NCBI RefSeq assembly: GCF_005870035.1
Contig: NZ_SWJG01000001.1
Span: forward strand, 2,343,639 to 2,407,638
DNA from: Spirosoma lacussanchae
GTDB lineage: Bacteria > Bacteroidota > Bacteroidia > Cytophagales > Spirosomataceae
Length of the DNA: 64,000 bases
Direction of reading: 5' to 3'
The notes under the pieces are model-generated. The model saw nothing but the letters and a program-made list of their open reading frames with translations. It had not been told where the DNA came from and ran no database searches. Shown piece after piece: positions 1 through 9,016 of this stretch; the first letter of the stretch is position 1; each line of letters opens with the position of its first letter. Both the position numbers and the translations under genes were made by a program.

Positions 1-516
1 ACAGTTGCAAAAAATGACTGGATGTATTACGAAATTTGAAAAAACTAATGGATTTCGGCAGGTAAATAAATCAGGAGTTGACTACCGAAATGATGGGCGT
101 TTGCGACAAAGTCATGCAATATAATACAAAAAATATTTGGCAAAAATCGCTTTTGGCGGAATTTGTTCGTGATTGATCTCAATTATGATTTTGATTATAG
201 TTGTTCTTGGAAAGTGAATAAACGAACGCCAGCTTGTCCATAACCCTTGAAACAAATAGTGCAACTGGTATATATAAAACTAAAAATATAGTAGTGTTGA
301 AAGTAAGCAAATAAGCCACCCACTGTCATAATTCGGCTCATTTTGCCGATCAATCTTTCGTGAAAGCCGACTTGTGTGAATTTGACCCAATAAGCCTGAA
401 GAACGAATGAGACGAACGAGAATCGGCACCTAGTTGTGCTACTATGGTAAAACGGAAGGTAGGCAAAAGCGTGCGCAAGGTAATGCAGACGCGTTTTCCT
501 ACTTTTCTTATAGGCC
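1..516. other. intergenic, no gene supported
   Basis: This AT-rich stretch precedes the tRNA-Lys terminator. Open frames that cross it either run through the tRNA or encode no recognisable protein. I see no RNA gene, repeat or mobile element in it. It may contain the flank of a gene lying outside the window. Confidence 0.6.
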
Positions 517-546
517 ATAAAAAAAGCCGCTCGAGTGAGCGGCTTT
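517..546 (-). terminator. terminator of tRNA-Lys
   Basis: A 10-base stem (AAAGCCGCTC pairing with GAGCGGCTTT, loop of four) is followed on the minus strand by a run of T. It lies directly 3' of the tRNA gene. Confidence 0.8.
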
Positions 547-554
547 GCGTTTTC

Positions 555-630
555 TGGTGATCCGGCTGGGATTCGAACCCAGGACCCATACATTAAAAGT
601 GTATTGCTCTACCAGCTGAGCTACCAGATC
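555..630 (-). tRNA. tRNA-Lys (anticodon UUU)
   Basis: The minus strand folds into a full cloverleaf. The acceptor stem pairs GATCTGG with CCGGATC, the discriminator is A and the CCA end is encoded (555-557). The D arm carries AGCTCAGCTGGTAGAGC, the anticodon loop reads CTTTTAA giving UUU, and the T arm contains GGTTCGAATCC. UUU decodes lysine codons AAA and AAG. The gene stands alone, with its own promoter at 670-700 and terminator at 517-546. Confidence 0.96.
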
Positions 631-669
631 GTTTCCCGGCTGACAAATGGTTGTTGTCGTTTGGGAATG

Positions 670-700
670 CAAAAGTAGAGGTTTGATCTTGTAAACGCAA
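670..700 (-). promoter_or_regulatory. promoter of tRNA-Lys
   Basis: On the minus strand a TTG (698-700) is followed after 20 bases by TACTTTTG (670-677), an exact match to the Bacteroidota -7 consensus TAnnTTTG with near-ideal spacing. Transcription would start about 30 bases before the tRNA 5' end. Confidence 0.75.
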
Positions 701-708
701 GAGCAGTC

Positions 709-1578
709 CTAAAAAAAAGTTAGTGACTGCGTCAATTTTATGGCCTCTACAGCTTCCTGAACATCATGAACCCGCAGAATCGAGGCTCCGCCGAGCAGGG
801 CTGCGGTGTTCAGCACGGTAGTCCCATTTAATGCCTTATCGGCCGTCGTAGTCAACGTTTTCCATATGGTTGTCTTGCGCGACAAACCCACCAGCAGGGG
901 CTCATCGAAATACTGAAAAGCGGTCAGCTGGCGTAATAGCTCAAAATTTTGAGAAATTGTCTTGGCGAACCCAAATCCGGGGTCAATGACGATGTCTTTG
1001 GCGCCCAGGGCCCGCAATTCGTACAGCCGAAGAGCTAGCTCATCAATCACCTCGGTGACCAGGTTGGTGTAGTTGGATAGCGATTGCATGGTTTGCGGGG
1101 TTCCACGCATGTGCATCAGCACATAAGGCACTCCCAGCTCGGCAACGGTGCTGAACATGGTCGTATCCAGATTACCGCCCGACACATCATTGACCATACA
1201 GGCCCCGGCCTCAACGGCCTGCCGCGCCACCGAAGCCCGGAACGTATCAATAGAAATTAGGGCATTCGGAAAATGGCGGAGAATTGTATCAATGGCGGGC
1301 AGAACCCGGTCAGCTTCCTCGGCAGGGCCAACATCGGCCGCACCGGGCCGGGTCGAGTAGCCACCAATATCCAGAAACGTGGCGCCGGCCTGAAGCATGC
1401 TTTCAGCCCGCTCCAACACCCCATTAGGCTTTGTCAATTCGGGCGAGACGCGGCTCCCGGCGTAGAAAGAATCGGGGGTTACGTTCAGGATGCCCATCAC
1501 CACGGGGGTGTCGAGGGAAACCAGCCTGCCCCGGCAGTTCAGCGTTTTTTTCGTAACTTTCGGCATCAAAATTGTCAT
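709..1578 (-). CDS. folP: dihydropteroate synthase
   Basis: FolP condenses 6-hydroxymethyl-dihydropterin diphosphate with p-aminobenzoate to dihydropteroate in cytosolic folate synthesis; it is the sulfonamide target. The 289-residue product has the family landmarks in order: NVTPDSF (32-38), DIGGYSTRPG (about 71-78), VNDVSGG (129-135), DPGFGF (199-204) and a C-terminal GLSRK (about 231-235) of the phosphate site. Length is normal for a single-domain TIM-barrel enzyme. It is divergent from the DUF1599 gene, an arrangement common in Bacteroidota. The ATG at 1578 is used; an in-frame ATG four codons later is also possible. Confidence 0.97.
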   Translation of the reverse strand: MTILMPKVTKKTLNCRGRLVSLDTPVVMGILNVTPDSFYAGSRVSPELTKPNGVLERAESMLQAGATFLDIGGYSTRPGAADVGPAEEADRVLPAIDTILRHFPNALISIDTFRASVARQAVEAGACMVNDVSGGNLDTTMFSTVAELGVPYVLMHMRGTPQTMQSLSNYTNLVTEVIDELALRLYELRALGAKDIVIDPGFGFAKTISQNFELLRQLTAFQYFDEPLLVGLSRKTTIWKTLTTTADKALNGTTVLNTAALLGGASILRVHDVQEAVEAIKLTQSLTFF

Positions 1579-1661
1579 TTGGCGTCATTGATGGTCATTT
1601 GTGGTCAGATCAGACTGCGCAGGTGATGACGACCGTTGACGATCTACGACTACAAATGACG

Positions 1662-2198
1662 ATGTCAGAAACCGAAACTCAATATCGGCAGGTTATCCAG
1701 CGTTGCAAGGATCTCTTCCTGAAGAAAAATAAAGATTACGGCACTGCCTGGCGAATTCTGCGGCTGCCCAGCATCACCGATCAGATCTACATCAAAGCCC
1801 AGCGGATTCGCACCCTCCAGGAAACTGGCATTAGCAAAGTAGGCGAGGGCATCGAGCCGGAGTTTGTCGGGATCATCAACTACTGCGTGATGGCGCTGAT
1901 CCAGCTCGCCCTGCAAAATGACAGCCGAACCGACCTGCCTGCTGACGAACTCGAACATCACTACGACGAACAGATTGGCCGGGTTATTGATCTGCTGTTT
2001 GCCAAGAACCACGATTACGGCGAGGCCTGGCGCGACATGCGGGTCAGTTCAATGACGGATATCATCCTGATGAAACTGCTCCGTACCAAGCAGATAGAAG
2101 ATAATCAGGGAAACACCCTGGTATCGGAAGGGGTTGATGCCAATTATATGGATATGATCAATTACGCCGTTTTCTGTTTAATCAAACTGACACATTAA
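1662..2198 (+). CDS. DUF1599 protein with two tandem domains
   Basis: This 178-residue cytosolic protein belongs to the DUF1599 family (also called nucleotide modification associated domain 1). The domain occurs twice: KNKDYGTAWR (22-31) recurs as KNHDYGEAWR (115-124), and IINYCVMALIQL (71-82) as MINYAVFCLIKL (165-176), a period of about 93 residues. The conserved K/D/Y/W residues are kept in both copies. Biochemical role is unknown. In-frame ATGs at 1626 and 1656 are alternatives; I chose 1662 because the family similarity begins with the following Ser-Glu-Thr-Glu. It is divergent from folP. Confidence 0.88.
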   Translation: MSETETQYRQVIQRCKDLFLKKNKDYGTAWRILRLPSITDQIYIKAQRIRTLQETGISKVGEGIEPEFVGIINYCVMALIQLALQNDSRTDLPADELEHHYDEQIGRVIDLLFAKNHDYGEAWRDMRVSSMTDIILMKLLRTKQIEDNQGNTLVSEGVDANYMDMINYAVFCLIKLTH

Positions 2199-2297
2199 GA
2201 CTGACCGGCGAAGGAAGGCCGCAAACGACCTACTTTCCACAGAAGCCTGTTGGCCTTTTTGTTGTCAATATACTTTGTTCATCACCTGCTGCTTCGT

Positions 2298-3443
2298 ATG
2301 AACCCCACTGCCACCCCGCCTAAACTGAAAACTGGTACCCCGCCTATGTTATGGGCGGCCCGGATTGCCCGCTTCCTGGTCGGTGCGATCTTTATTTTCT
2401 CCGGACTCATCAAACTCAACGATCCGGTTGGTACCCAAATTAAGTTTGAGGAGTATTTCGAAGTCTTTGCCCAGGATGTACCGCTGTTGCATGATTTTTT
2501 CATGGCGCTGGTGCCGTTCACGCTGGCGATGTCGGTGTTGTTCTGCGCGGCTGAAATCATCCTCGGGGTTGCCCTGCTGGCTTCGTACAAGCCCAAGCTG
2601 ACGACCTGGCTGCTGTTTTTCCTGATTGCCTTCTTTACCTTCCTGACTTTTTATTCGGCCTACTTCAATCGGGTAACCGATTGCGGTTGTTTCGGAGATG
2701 CGATTAAATTGAAACCCTGGACCTCGTTCGGGAAAGACGTAATCCTGACCATACTGATCCTCTTTATTATCGGCCACCGGAATCGGATCAAGCCACGAAA
2801 AACGGGCTGGCTGGTCGCGCTTACTACGCTACTGACCCTAGGGTTGGGGATTTACGCCATTCAGTTCTTACCGCCCCTCGATCTGCTACCGTATGCCGTT
2901 GGTAAAAGCATTCCGGCCCAAATGAAGCCGTCGGAGCCTTTGCGGTACCGGTACATCATGGAAAAAGGAGGTAAAACGGCCGAATTTGACCAGTACCCTA
3001 CCGACCCGAGCTATAAATTCAAAGAAATGGTGTTGGTCAATGAAAACGCTAAACCCAAAATCACCGACTATCGGGTCTGGAACGACGAGGGCGACTTTAC
3101 GCAGCAGACGTTTGAGGGAAGCCGGTTGTTCGTCATCGTGAAGAATACGAACGACATTGACGCCGGTAGCATTCCGGCTATTCGGTCGCTGGTAGAAGGG
3201 CTGAAAGGGTCGGGGGTTACGCCCGCGCTGCTGACGTCGGTGAGCGACGAGGAGATCAACGCTTTCCTGAATGAATATCAGCTGACGGGCTTACCCTATT
3301 ACAAAGTAGATGGCACCGTGCTGAAAACAATCATGCGATCGAACCCCGGAACCTGGCTCCTCAAAGACGGCGTGGTCCGCGGCAAATGGCACTTCAACAC
3401 CACTCCCGATGCGGCCGCTGTTAAGCAGTTAGTGGTTGAGTGA
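2298..3443 (+). CDS. BT_3928-type DoxX-like membrane protein with C-terminal thioredoxin-like region
   Basis: The 381-residue product has about five hydrophobic segments in its first 190 residues (roughly 20-38, 66-96, 101-121, 145-159, 168-190), as in DoxX/MauE-like proteins. A conserved CGCFGD (129-134) follows the third. The C-terminal part is soluble and looks like a thioredoxin fold without a CxxC. I infer an inner-membrane redox or quinone-linked protein, but the function is not established. Genes of this family are typically found near folP and DUF1599 in Bacteroidota, as here. The frame extends to a TTG at 2250; the ATG at 2298 is preferred. aroK follows after 44 bases. Confidence 0.85.
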   Translation: MNPTATPPKLKTGTPPMLWAARIARFLVGAIFIFSGLIKLNDPVGTQIKFEEYFEVFAQDVPLLHDFFMALVPFTLAMSVLFCAAEIILGVALLASYKPKLTTWLLFFLIAFFTFLTFYSAYFNRVTDCGCFGDAIKLKPWTSFGKDVILTILILFIIGHRNRIKPRKTGWLVALTTLLTLGLGIYAIQFLPPLDLLPYAVGKSIPAQMKPSEPLRYRYIMEKGGKTAEFDQYPTDPSYKFKEMVLVNENAKPKITDYRVWNDEGDFTQQTFEGSRLFVIVKNTNDIDAGSIPAIRSLVEGLKGSGVTPALLTSVSDEEINAFLNEYQLTGLPYYKVDGTVLKTIMRSNPGTWLLKDGVVRGKWHFNTTPDAAAVKQLVVE

Positions 3444-3487
3444 AACATCCGGTACTACCACCCGTTCACTCATTGTCATCCTGAGAC

Positions 3488-3994
3488 ATGAAGAATATTT
3501 TCCTGATTGGTATGCCATCGTCGGGCAAGAGTACGGTGGGTAAGCGTATGGCCGACGCGTTGCGCTGTCGCTTCGTTGACACCGACAAAATGATTGTCCG
3601 GGAGGAGGGCCGGTCTATTGCCGACATTTTTGCGACGGATGGCGAAGCGTATTTTCGGGAGGCTGAACGGCGTGTATTGCGCACCATACGCCCGGGGCAG
3701 AGCCTGGTTGTGTCGACGGGGGGCGGTATGCCGTGCTTTCACGATAACATGGCGTATATCAACGCTACCGGTTTGTCTGTGTTTTTGGATGTGCCCGTAG
3801 AGACGCTGGTACGGCGGATGCTGGCCCACAATACCGATGACCGGCCATTATATCGGCCCAACGATCCCGAACTGCTGACAACCCTGCAGCAGCGCTATCA
3901 GGATCGGTTACTATTTTATCGGCAGGCCACACTCATTGTGACCGGCGAAACTACGGCCGAAAAAGTATTAATGCAGGTGGGGGCCTGGCTGTAA
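3488..3994 (+). CDS. aroK: shikimate kinase
   Basis: AroK phosphorylates shikimate at O-3, the fifth step of chorismate synthesis. The 168-residue protein has the Walker A motif GMPSSGKS (8-15), the shikimate/Mg site DTD (31-33), the STGGG loop (76-80) and the lid arginine in DDRPLY (117-122). Length matches the family. It may be cotranscribed with the gene before it. It converges on the FadL-like gene, with a strong shared hairpin between them. Confidence 0.95.
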   Translation: MKNIFLIGMPSSGKSTVGKRMADALRCRFVDTDKMIVREEGRSIADIFATDGEAYFREAERRVLRTIRPGQSLVVSTGGGMPCFHDNMAYINATGLSVFLDVPVETLVRRMLAHNTDDRPLYRPNDPELLTTLQQRYQDRLLFYRQATLIVTGETTAEKVLMQVGAWL

Positions 3995-4004
3995 CCAGGC
4001 TTAT

Positions 4005-4057
4005 CCGGGCCTAAAAAAAGGAGTCAGATCAGATCTGACTCCTTTTTTTAGGCCCGG
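4005..4057. terminator. bidirectional terminator between aroK and the FadL-like gene
   Basis: A near-perfect inverted repeat of about 26 bases per arm contains A7 on the left arm and T7 on the right, so it can terminate both convergent genes. Confidence 0.9.
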
Positions 4058-4067
4058 GCAAAACGGA

Positions 4068-5615
4068 TTAGAAGAACGTGCCGACCGATAGGGTCAGGTT
4101 GGTATTGTTGTTCGTAATCTGGGCTGAACCGTAATCGGCTGAGTTGGGCAGCGTATACGGGGTAAAGGCCGACTTGAAGGTGTTATAAGTGCCCGAAACA
4201 TCGGCAAAGAACCGTTCGTTGCGAACGCCCACGCCACCCGAGAGCAGCAGTCGGCTCCGGTCGATATTATCCAGCCGGGAGATGTACGGATCGGGTAGGT
4301 AAGCAGCCCCACCCCGAATCCGGAACTGACCCGCGCGGAACTCCGCTCCGCCCCGGAAGTTAATCACATTCTGGTAGGTGGTTTGTACCGAGTTGCGCAC
4401 GTCGTTCCGGAAGTCGCTGTTGACCTGCGCATTGCTATTGTCGGTCGTGTTGGCGCGAATGCCACCATAGCCGACGTATTCCGCTGATGCGGTCAGGAAG
4501 CCGATTTTACCTTTTCCCAGAAACACCGTCGCTCCGCCCGACGCCCGGAATGGCGAAGTAATGCTATAGTTAAAATCATTAGGATACACATCGACTGCAT
4601 TGCCGATCAACGGCAGGGCTGGGTCGCGGGCTACCACGCTCAGGCCCTGGTTGAATGTTTCCCGGATACTCATGAACGTGGGAGTAGCTACGGTAGCGCC
4701 TATCTGCAGCTCAGGAGTCAGTTTATAAATAGCCCCTACGGACAGGTTAAAGCCATTGCCCCGAACCGTTAGCCGATCCCGCTGGGAGTAGTTATCAAAC
4801 GTTTGCCCGTTCACGATGAACTCCGTCAGCACATTCTCCGAATTGTACCGCACGCTCGACAGGCCGACGTTAACGCCCAGGTAGAGTTTATCGTCCAGGT
4901 TACCGGCATAGGCGAACGTCCACTGAGACTGCGACCCGGTCGACTCGAAGGTGTTGCGCTGATCACGGGGACGGTTGGCATCGAACCGGGAGAATGGAGC
5001 ACCGCTGTCATTCTGGCCAATCGGGCTGCCATTGACCAGGAACAACTGGTAGGCAGCTGCCAGCAGGTCGGTAGCCTGATTCGTGTTCGGATCGTACTCG
5101 GCGTCGATCTGGCTACCCGTAACATTGCGGGCGTTGGCATCCAGAATAATAGGATCTACGAACGAAGAGCGGTTATTGCGTCCCTGAAACGTAAACCGGT
5201 TGAAGTAATTGATATTTTGATGATACCCTATGCCAAACGTTGTCCGGCGCCACCGCCGGTTACCGTTATCGCCCCCGGCAAATATCAACCCCAGCTGACC
5301 CACCGAAAATTTGGCTCCATTTTCGGACAGGGAGCTGCCCAGAAACGACGCCTGACTGCTGTTTAGATTGAGCGTTGGGCTGATGCTGATCTCGGAGCGG
5401 TTATAGAATCCCAGGCCAGCCGGGTTGCCAAATAAAGAGCTGGCATCGCCACCAAGGGCGGCCTGGTTGCCACCTAAGCCGCGAAAACGGGCAGTACCGG
5501 TTTGCTGAATCTCGGAGAAGCGAAAGGCCTCTCCGGAATAGATATCGCCGGTCTGGCCAAAGGAGGCCCCTGCGCCGAGGAGCATTCCTGAGAGTAGTAA
5601 GAGCTTATTCTTCAT
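4068..5615 (-). CDS. FadL/OmpP1-family outer-membrane protein
   Basis: The 515-residue product starts with a signal peptide (MKNKLLLLSGMLLGAGASFG, then Q) and ends in Phe-Phe, as expected for a beta-barrel. The early GGNQAALGGDASSLFGNPAGL motif region (alternating Gly-rich, with the Asn-Pro-Ala-Gly signature) is typical of the OmpP1/FadL/TodX transporter family, usually annotated in Bacteroidota as a hemin receptor or aromatic-hydrocarbon transporter. I infer an outer-membrane channel for a hydrophobic substrate; the substrate cannot be read from the sequence. The open frame continues upstream to 5669, but the signal peptide fixes the start at 5615. Confidence 0.85.
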   Translation of the reverse strand: MKNKLLLLSGMLLGAGASFGQTGDIYSGEAFRFSEIQQTGTARFRGLGGNQAALGGDASSLFGNPAGLGFYNRSEISISPTLNLNSSQASFLGSSLSENGAKFSVGQLGLIFAGGDNGNRRWRRTTFGIGYHQNINYFNRFTFQGRNNRSSFVDPIILDANARNVTGSQIDAEYDPNTNQATDLLAAAYQLFLVNGSPIGQNDSGAPFSRFDANRPRDQRNTFESTGSQSQWTFAYAGNLDDKLYLGVNVGLSSVRYNSENVLTEFIVNGQTFDNYSQRDRLTVRGNGFNLSVGAIYKLTPELQIGATVATPTFMSIRETFNQGLSVVARDPALPLIGNAVDVYPNDFNYSITSPFRASGGATVFLGKGKIGFLTASAEYVGYGGIRANTTDNSNAQVNSDFRNDVRNSVQTTYQNVINFRGGAEFRAGQFRIRGGAAYLPDPYISRLDNIDRSRLLLSGGVGVRNERFFADVSGTYNTFKSAFTPYTLPNSADYGSAQITNNNTNLTLSVGTFF

Positions 5616-5696
5616 GGAAGTGGTTGTCGTGAATCCGTTTTTTGCCCTTTGACAGGGGTCGCCCGGCAATGTTTAACGGTAGTATTGCTAATAACG

Positions 5697-5734
5697 AAAA
5701 AACCCGCCGTTTGTCGCAAACGGCGGGTTTTTTT
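5697..5734 (-). terminator. terminator of the low-complexity lipoprotein gene
   Basis: A stem of about 14 bases (CCCGCCGTTTG with CAAACGGCGGG plus flanking A/T pairs, loop TCG) has T-runs in both directions. It lies 20 bases downstream of the stop at 5755. Confidence 0.88.
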
Positions 5735-5754
5735 ATGGATTAACGAAGCGGTTG

Positions 5755-7089
5755 TTAGCGTGGGCCGCGCGAACCGCCCCCTCCGCCACCGGAGTAGCCA
5801 CCGCCACCGCTGCTGCTACCGCCCCGCGAACCTCCGCTGTAGGAGGGAGCAGGAGCCGAATAGCTGGGTTGGCTAGGCTGGCTGTAAGTACGTGACTGAT
5901 TCTGATAGCTGGGCGCGCTGTAGGTGCGTTGAGGCTGGCTAGGCTGGCTGTAGCTGCTGCGACCACTACTGTAGCTGCCCGAGCCCGAACTGCTGGGGGG
6001 CGTGTAGCTACCCCGGCTGTTCTGACGGGGGGCTGCGTAGTAGTCACTGCTCGACCCGCTACCGCTATACGAAGGGGTAGGCCGGTTGCTATAGGTCGGC
6101 GTTGTGGTGCTGCTGGCCCGGCCACCGCTGACCGATGAGCCGTTGTCGTAGTAGTAGGCGCCCCGGCTGTTCCGACGCGGAGCGGCATACGTACCTGAAC
6201 CGGTGTTGTTGCTATAAGCTGGGCTGCTGCCCGAGCCACTGTAGCTACCCGACCGACCGCCGTTGTTGGCATTTGCCGAGCGCGGGGTGTTTACAAAGCC
6301 GTTGTTGTACCGACCCGATGAGCCGCCTGTACGAGCACCGTAGGTACGGTTGACGCGGTATGGATCAGCGCCGACCACGGTTACGTTGTTGACGTACACC
6401 GGACGACCCCAGCCACCGCCCCAACCTCCTCCATAGAAGGAGTTGAAACCACCGAAGCCATACGGACTGAAGAACGGATCGTAGAAGCCGCCACCGTAGC
6501 CGAAGGGCGAGTAGAACGGGCTATACGCCATCGAGCTCCCCCAGAACGGATCGTAGAAGCCGCCGTAGCCAAATCGGTTGAAACCCCAGGGAGAATAGCC
6601 GAAAGCGCCGACACCCAAACCGATGTTGAAGCCGTTAAAGAAGCCCATGTTGTTGAAGCCCCAGCGATTCCAGCTCAGCGCCGAGGTCTGTGCTGCGTTG
6701 TAGCCATTGACAAAACCGGAGTTATAGGCGTTCGTGCCGCTGTCGTTCCAGCCCGGATCCGGCGAAAGGCCCCGATTCAGTTTGCGGGTGCTTAGCTCTG
6801 AGTAATACTCGTCCGCATTGGCATTGTAGCCCTGCTGTTCATCGTTCAGGGCGTAGTCTGGGTTGTCATTGCGGCCTAACCGTTGTTGCCGCTGCTGCTG
6901 CCGACTGGGGCGTTGCACTACCGACGACGCGTCGGACGAATTGTCGGCGTACACCACTGCGTTGGCAGAATTGCCGTACAAGTCATCCACTTCGCCGGTG
7001 TTCTGGGCTGTCTGGCGGCTGGATGAACAGCTCCAGAAACCCATCAGCACGGCCAGCGTGAGATAGCTGTATATGCGTTGTTTGTTCAT
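5755..7089 (-). CDS. low-complexity Gly/Ser/Tyr-rich lipoprotein
   Basis: This 444-residue protein begins with a lipoprotein signal (LMGFWSC, lipidated Cys about residue 20). A polar segment of about 120 residues with Arg/Gln clusters follows. Next comes an aromatic-glycine region built from YGGFYDPFW and SPFYSPFGYGG-like repeats. The tail is a disordered Ser/Gly/Tyr/Pro repeat region (YAAPRRNSRG, YYAAPRQNSRG, SQPSQPQRTYSAPSY), ending in poly-Gly. Similar sequences are common in Spirosoma-like bacteria but have no known function; a cell-surface structural or adhesive role is only a guess. The ATG at 7089 is set by the lipobox and by the promoter at 7169-7198. Confidence 0.82.
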   Translation of the reverse strand: MNKQRIYSYLTLAVLMGFWSCSSSRQTAQNTGEVDDLYGNSANAVVYADNSSDASSVVQRPSRQQQRQQRLGRNDNPDYALNDEQQGYNANADEYYSELSTRKLNRGLSPDPGWNDSGTNAYNSGFVNGYNAAQTSALSWNRWGFNNMGFFNGFNIGLGVGAFGYSPWGFNRFGYGGFYDPFWGSSMAYSPFYSPFGYGGGFYDPFFSPYGFGGFNSFYGGGWGGGWGRPVYVNNVTVVGADPYRVNRTYGARTGGSSGRYNNGFVNTPRSANANNGGRSGSYSGSGSSPAYSNNTGSGTYAAPRRNSRGAYYYDNGSSVSGGRASSTTTPTYSNRPTPSYSGSGSSSDYYAAPRQNSRGSYTPPSSSGSGSYSSGRSSYSQPSQPQRTYSAPSYQNQSRTYSQPSQPSYSAPAPSYSGGSRGGSSSGGGGYSGGGGGGSRGPR

Positions 7090-7168
7090 TTGGCAAGGGA
7101 ATTTTCGTAGTAAAACCTGTCGGACCAACCGCCGTATGCACATAACACGGATGTGGATCGTTTGATTA

Positions 7169-7198
7169 CAAAAATAGGATAAAAACCTATATTTGCAA
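7169..7198 (-). promoter_or_regulatory. promoter of the low-complexity lipoprotein
   Basis: The minus strand reads TTG (7196-7198), 19 bases, then TATTTTTG (7169-7176), a textbook match to the Bacteroidota sigma-ABfr promoter. The start would lie about 75 bases before the ATG. It overlaps a divergent -7 element pointing toward proS. Confidence 0.85.
7188..7195 (+). promoter_or_regulatory. probable -7 element for proS
   Basis: TATATTTG is an exact match to TAnnTTTG. The nearest TTG (7162-7164) is 23 bases upstream, slightly long. It would give a leader of about 150 bases for proS. Confidence 0.55.
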
Positions 7199-7354
7199 CT
7201 TTTCATTCATTAGATTCTAATTAGAATCGAAGGGTTTAAACCGTATTCAAAAAAAGTATTAAGGTTTCGGCACGGGTCTTCCATCAGCAGCGTTTAACCA
7301 CCCGGTTCTGAATAGCTGTGGGTAGAAAATTACCGGCCGAAATCCCCTCCCGTC

Positions 7355-8827
7355 ATGGCAAAAGCAATTCCTTCCCGTAGTGAGAATTATTCTGAGTGGT
7401 ATAATGAACTGATCAAGAAGGCCGATCTGGCCGAAAACTCAGCCGTACGGGGCTGTATGGTGATCAAACCCTATGGCTTTTCCATCTGGGAAAAGATGCA
7501 GCGGGCGCTGGATGATATGTTTAAGGAAACCGGCCACCAGAATGCATACTTCCCATTGTTTATCCCAAAATCCTACCTGAGCAAAGAAGCCAGTCACGTT
7601 GAAGGATTCGCCAAAGAGTGCGCTGTAGTGACCCATTACCGGCTGAAGAACGCCGAAGATGGCTCGGGCGTGATCGTCGATCCGGAGGCAAAACTGGAAG
7701 AGGAGCTGATCGTACGGCCCACCTCAGAAACGGTGATCTGGAGTACCTACAAAAACTGGATTCAGAGTTATCGGGATCTGCCCTTGCTCATCAACCAGTG
7801 GGCCAATGTCGTGCGCTGGGAAATGCGGACGCGGATCTTTCTGCGCACGGCCGAATTTCTCTGGCAGGAAGGGCATACCGCTCATGCCACTGCCGACGAA
7901 GCCCAGGCCGAAACCCGGCAGATGCTTGATGTATATGCCCGGTTTGCTGAAGAGTGGATGGCGCTGCCGGTGGTGAAAGGGCATAAAACCCCGAACGAGC
8001 GGTTTGCCGGCGCCGAAGATACCCTGTGTATCGAGGCCATGATGCAGGATGGCAAAGCCCTGCAGGCGGGCACCTCGCACTTCCTGGGGCAGAACTTTGC
8101 CAAAGCGTTCGACGTGCAGTTCCTGAACAAACAGAACCAGCTGGATTATGTATGGGGTACGTCATGGGGGGTATCGACGCGTCTGATGGGAGCCTTGATC
8201 ATGGCCCATTCCGATGACGATGGCCTGGTTCTGCCACCCAAACTCGCGCCCATTCAGGTGGTCATTGTGCCGATCTACCGCACCGACGAGCAGCTGGACG
8301 CCCTGTCGGCCAAACTGAAACCGCTGGTTGCCGAGCTGCGTAAGGCGGGTATATCGGTCAAATATGACGACTCGGATGCCAACAAGCCCGGCTGGAAATT
8401 TGCCGAGTATGAGCTTCGTGGCGTGCCGGTTCGGTTGGCCATGGGTGGCCGTGACCTGGAAAATGGGACTATAGAAATGGCCCGTCGGGATCTCAAAACC
8501 AAGGAAACTGTACCCTTCGAAGGACTGACCGAACGCATTCAGGCGCTGCTGGAGGACATTCAGCAGACCATCTATAACAAAGCCAGCCGCTTCCGGCAGG
8601 AAAACACCTTCCGGGTCGACACATTTGCTGACTTTCAGGAGCAAATCGAGAAAGGTGGCTTCATCCTGGCGCACTGGGATGGTACATCGGAGACCGAAGA
8701 AGCCATCAAAGAGGCTACAAAAGCCACAATTCGCTGCATTCCTTTCGATCAGGAACCCGAAGCAGGCGTATGTATCTTCTCCGGTAAACCATCGGCCGGC
8801 CGGGTCGTGTTTGCCCGGGCATACTAA
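7355..8827 (+). CDS. proS: prolyl-tRNA synthetase, eukaryote/archaea type
   Basis: ProS charges tRNA-Pro with proline. The 490-residue protein is the short type without the inserted editing domain of classical bacterial ProRS (about 570 residues). Class II motif 2 elements are visible: RPTSETVIW (121-129) and [14 protein letters not shown] (164-177). Motif 3 lies within the [15 protein letters not shown] segment (about 269-283). An anticodon-binding domain (PIQVVIVPI onward) and a C-terminal domain ending in Ala-Tyr follow, as in the archaeal/eukaryal group. The gene stands alone. Confidence 0.96.
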   Translation: MAKAIPSRSENYSEWYNELIKKADLAENSAVRGCMVIKPYGFSIWEKMQRALDDMFKETGHQNAYFPLFIPKSYLSKEASHVEGFAKECAVVTHYRLKNAEDGSGVIVDPEAKLEEELIVRPTSETVIWSTYKNWIQSYRDLPLLINQWANVVRWEMRTRIFLRTAEFLWQEGHTAHATADEAQAETRQMLDVYARFAEEWMALPVVKGHKTPNERFAGAEDTLCIEAMMQDGKALQAGTSHFLGQNFAKAFDVQFLNKQNQLDYVWGTSWGVSTRLMGALIMAHSDDDGLVLPPKLAPIQVVIVPIYRTDEQLDALSAKLKPLVAELRKAGISVKYDDSDANKPGWKFAEYELRGVPVRLAMGGRDLENGTIEMARRDLKTKETVPFEGLTERIQALLEDIQQTIYNKASRFRQENTFRVDTFADFQEQIEKGGFILAHWDGTSETEEAIKEATKATIRCIPFDQEPEAGVCIFSGKPSAGRVVFARAY

Positions 8828-9016
8828 CAAACAGCCCCTTAGCGGGTCGTCAGGATGGGTCGGTGGCTACTGGTTGCCGGCCCATTTTGCGTGTATGAAT
8901 AGCTCGTAGCCACTGACATGACCGGGAGGACTACCGTCGATTGTTGACCCCATCGGTAATCCTGAACGAAATCAGGCCACCCGGCTGTTGCTCTTGAAAA
9001 CAAATTCGTTGATTAT

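Noticed and set aside
195-593. Open frame of 132 codons on the minus strand
   Set aside because: It runs through the tRNA-Lys gene and its terminator and has no protein family features.
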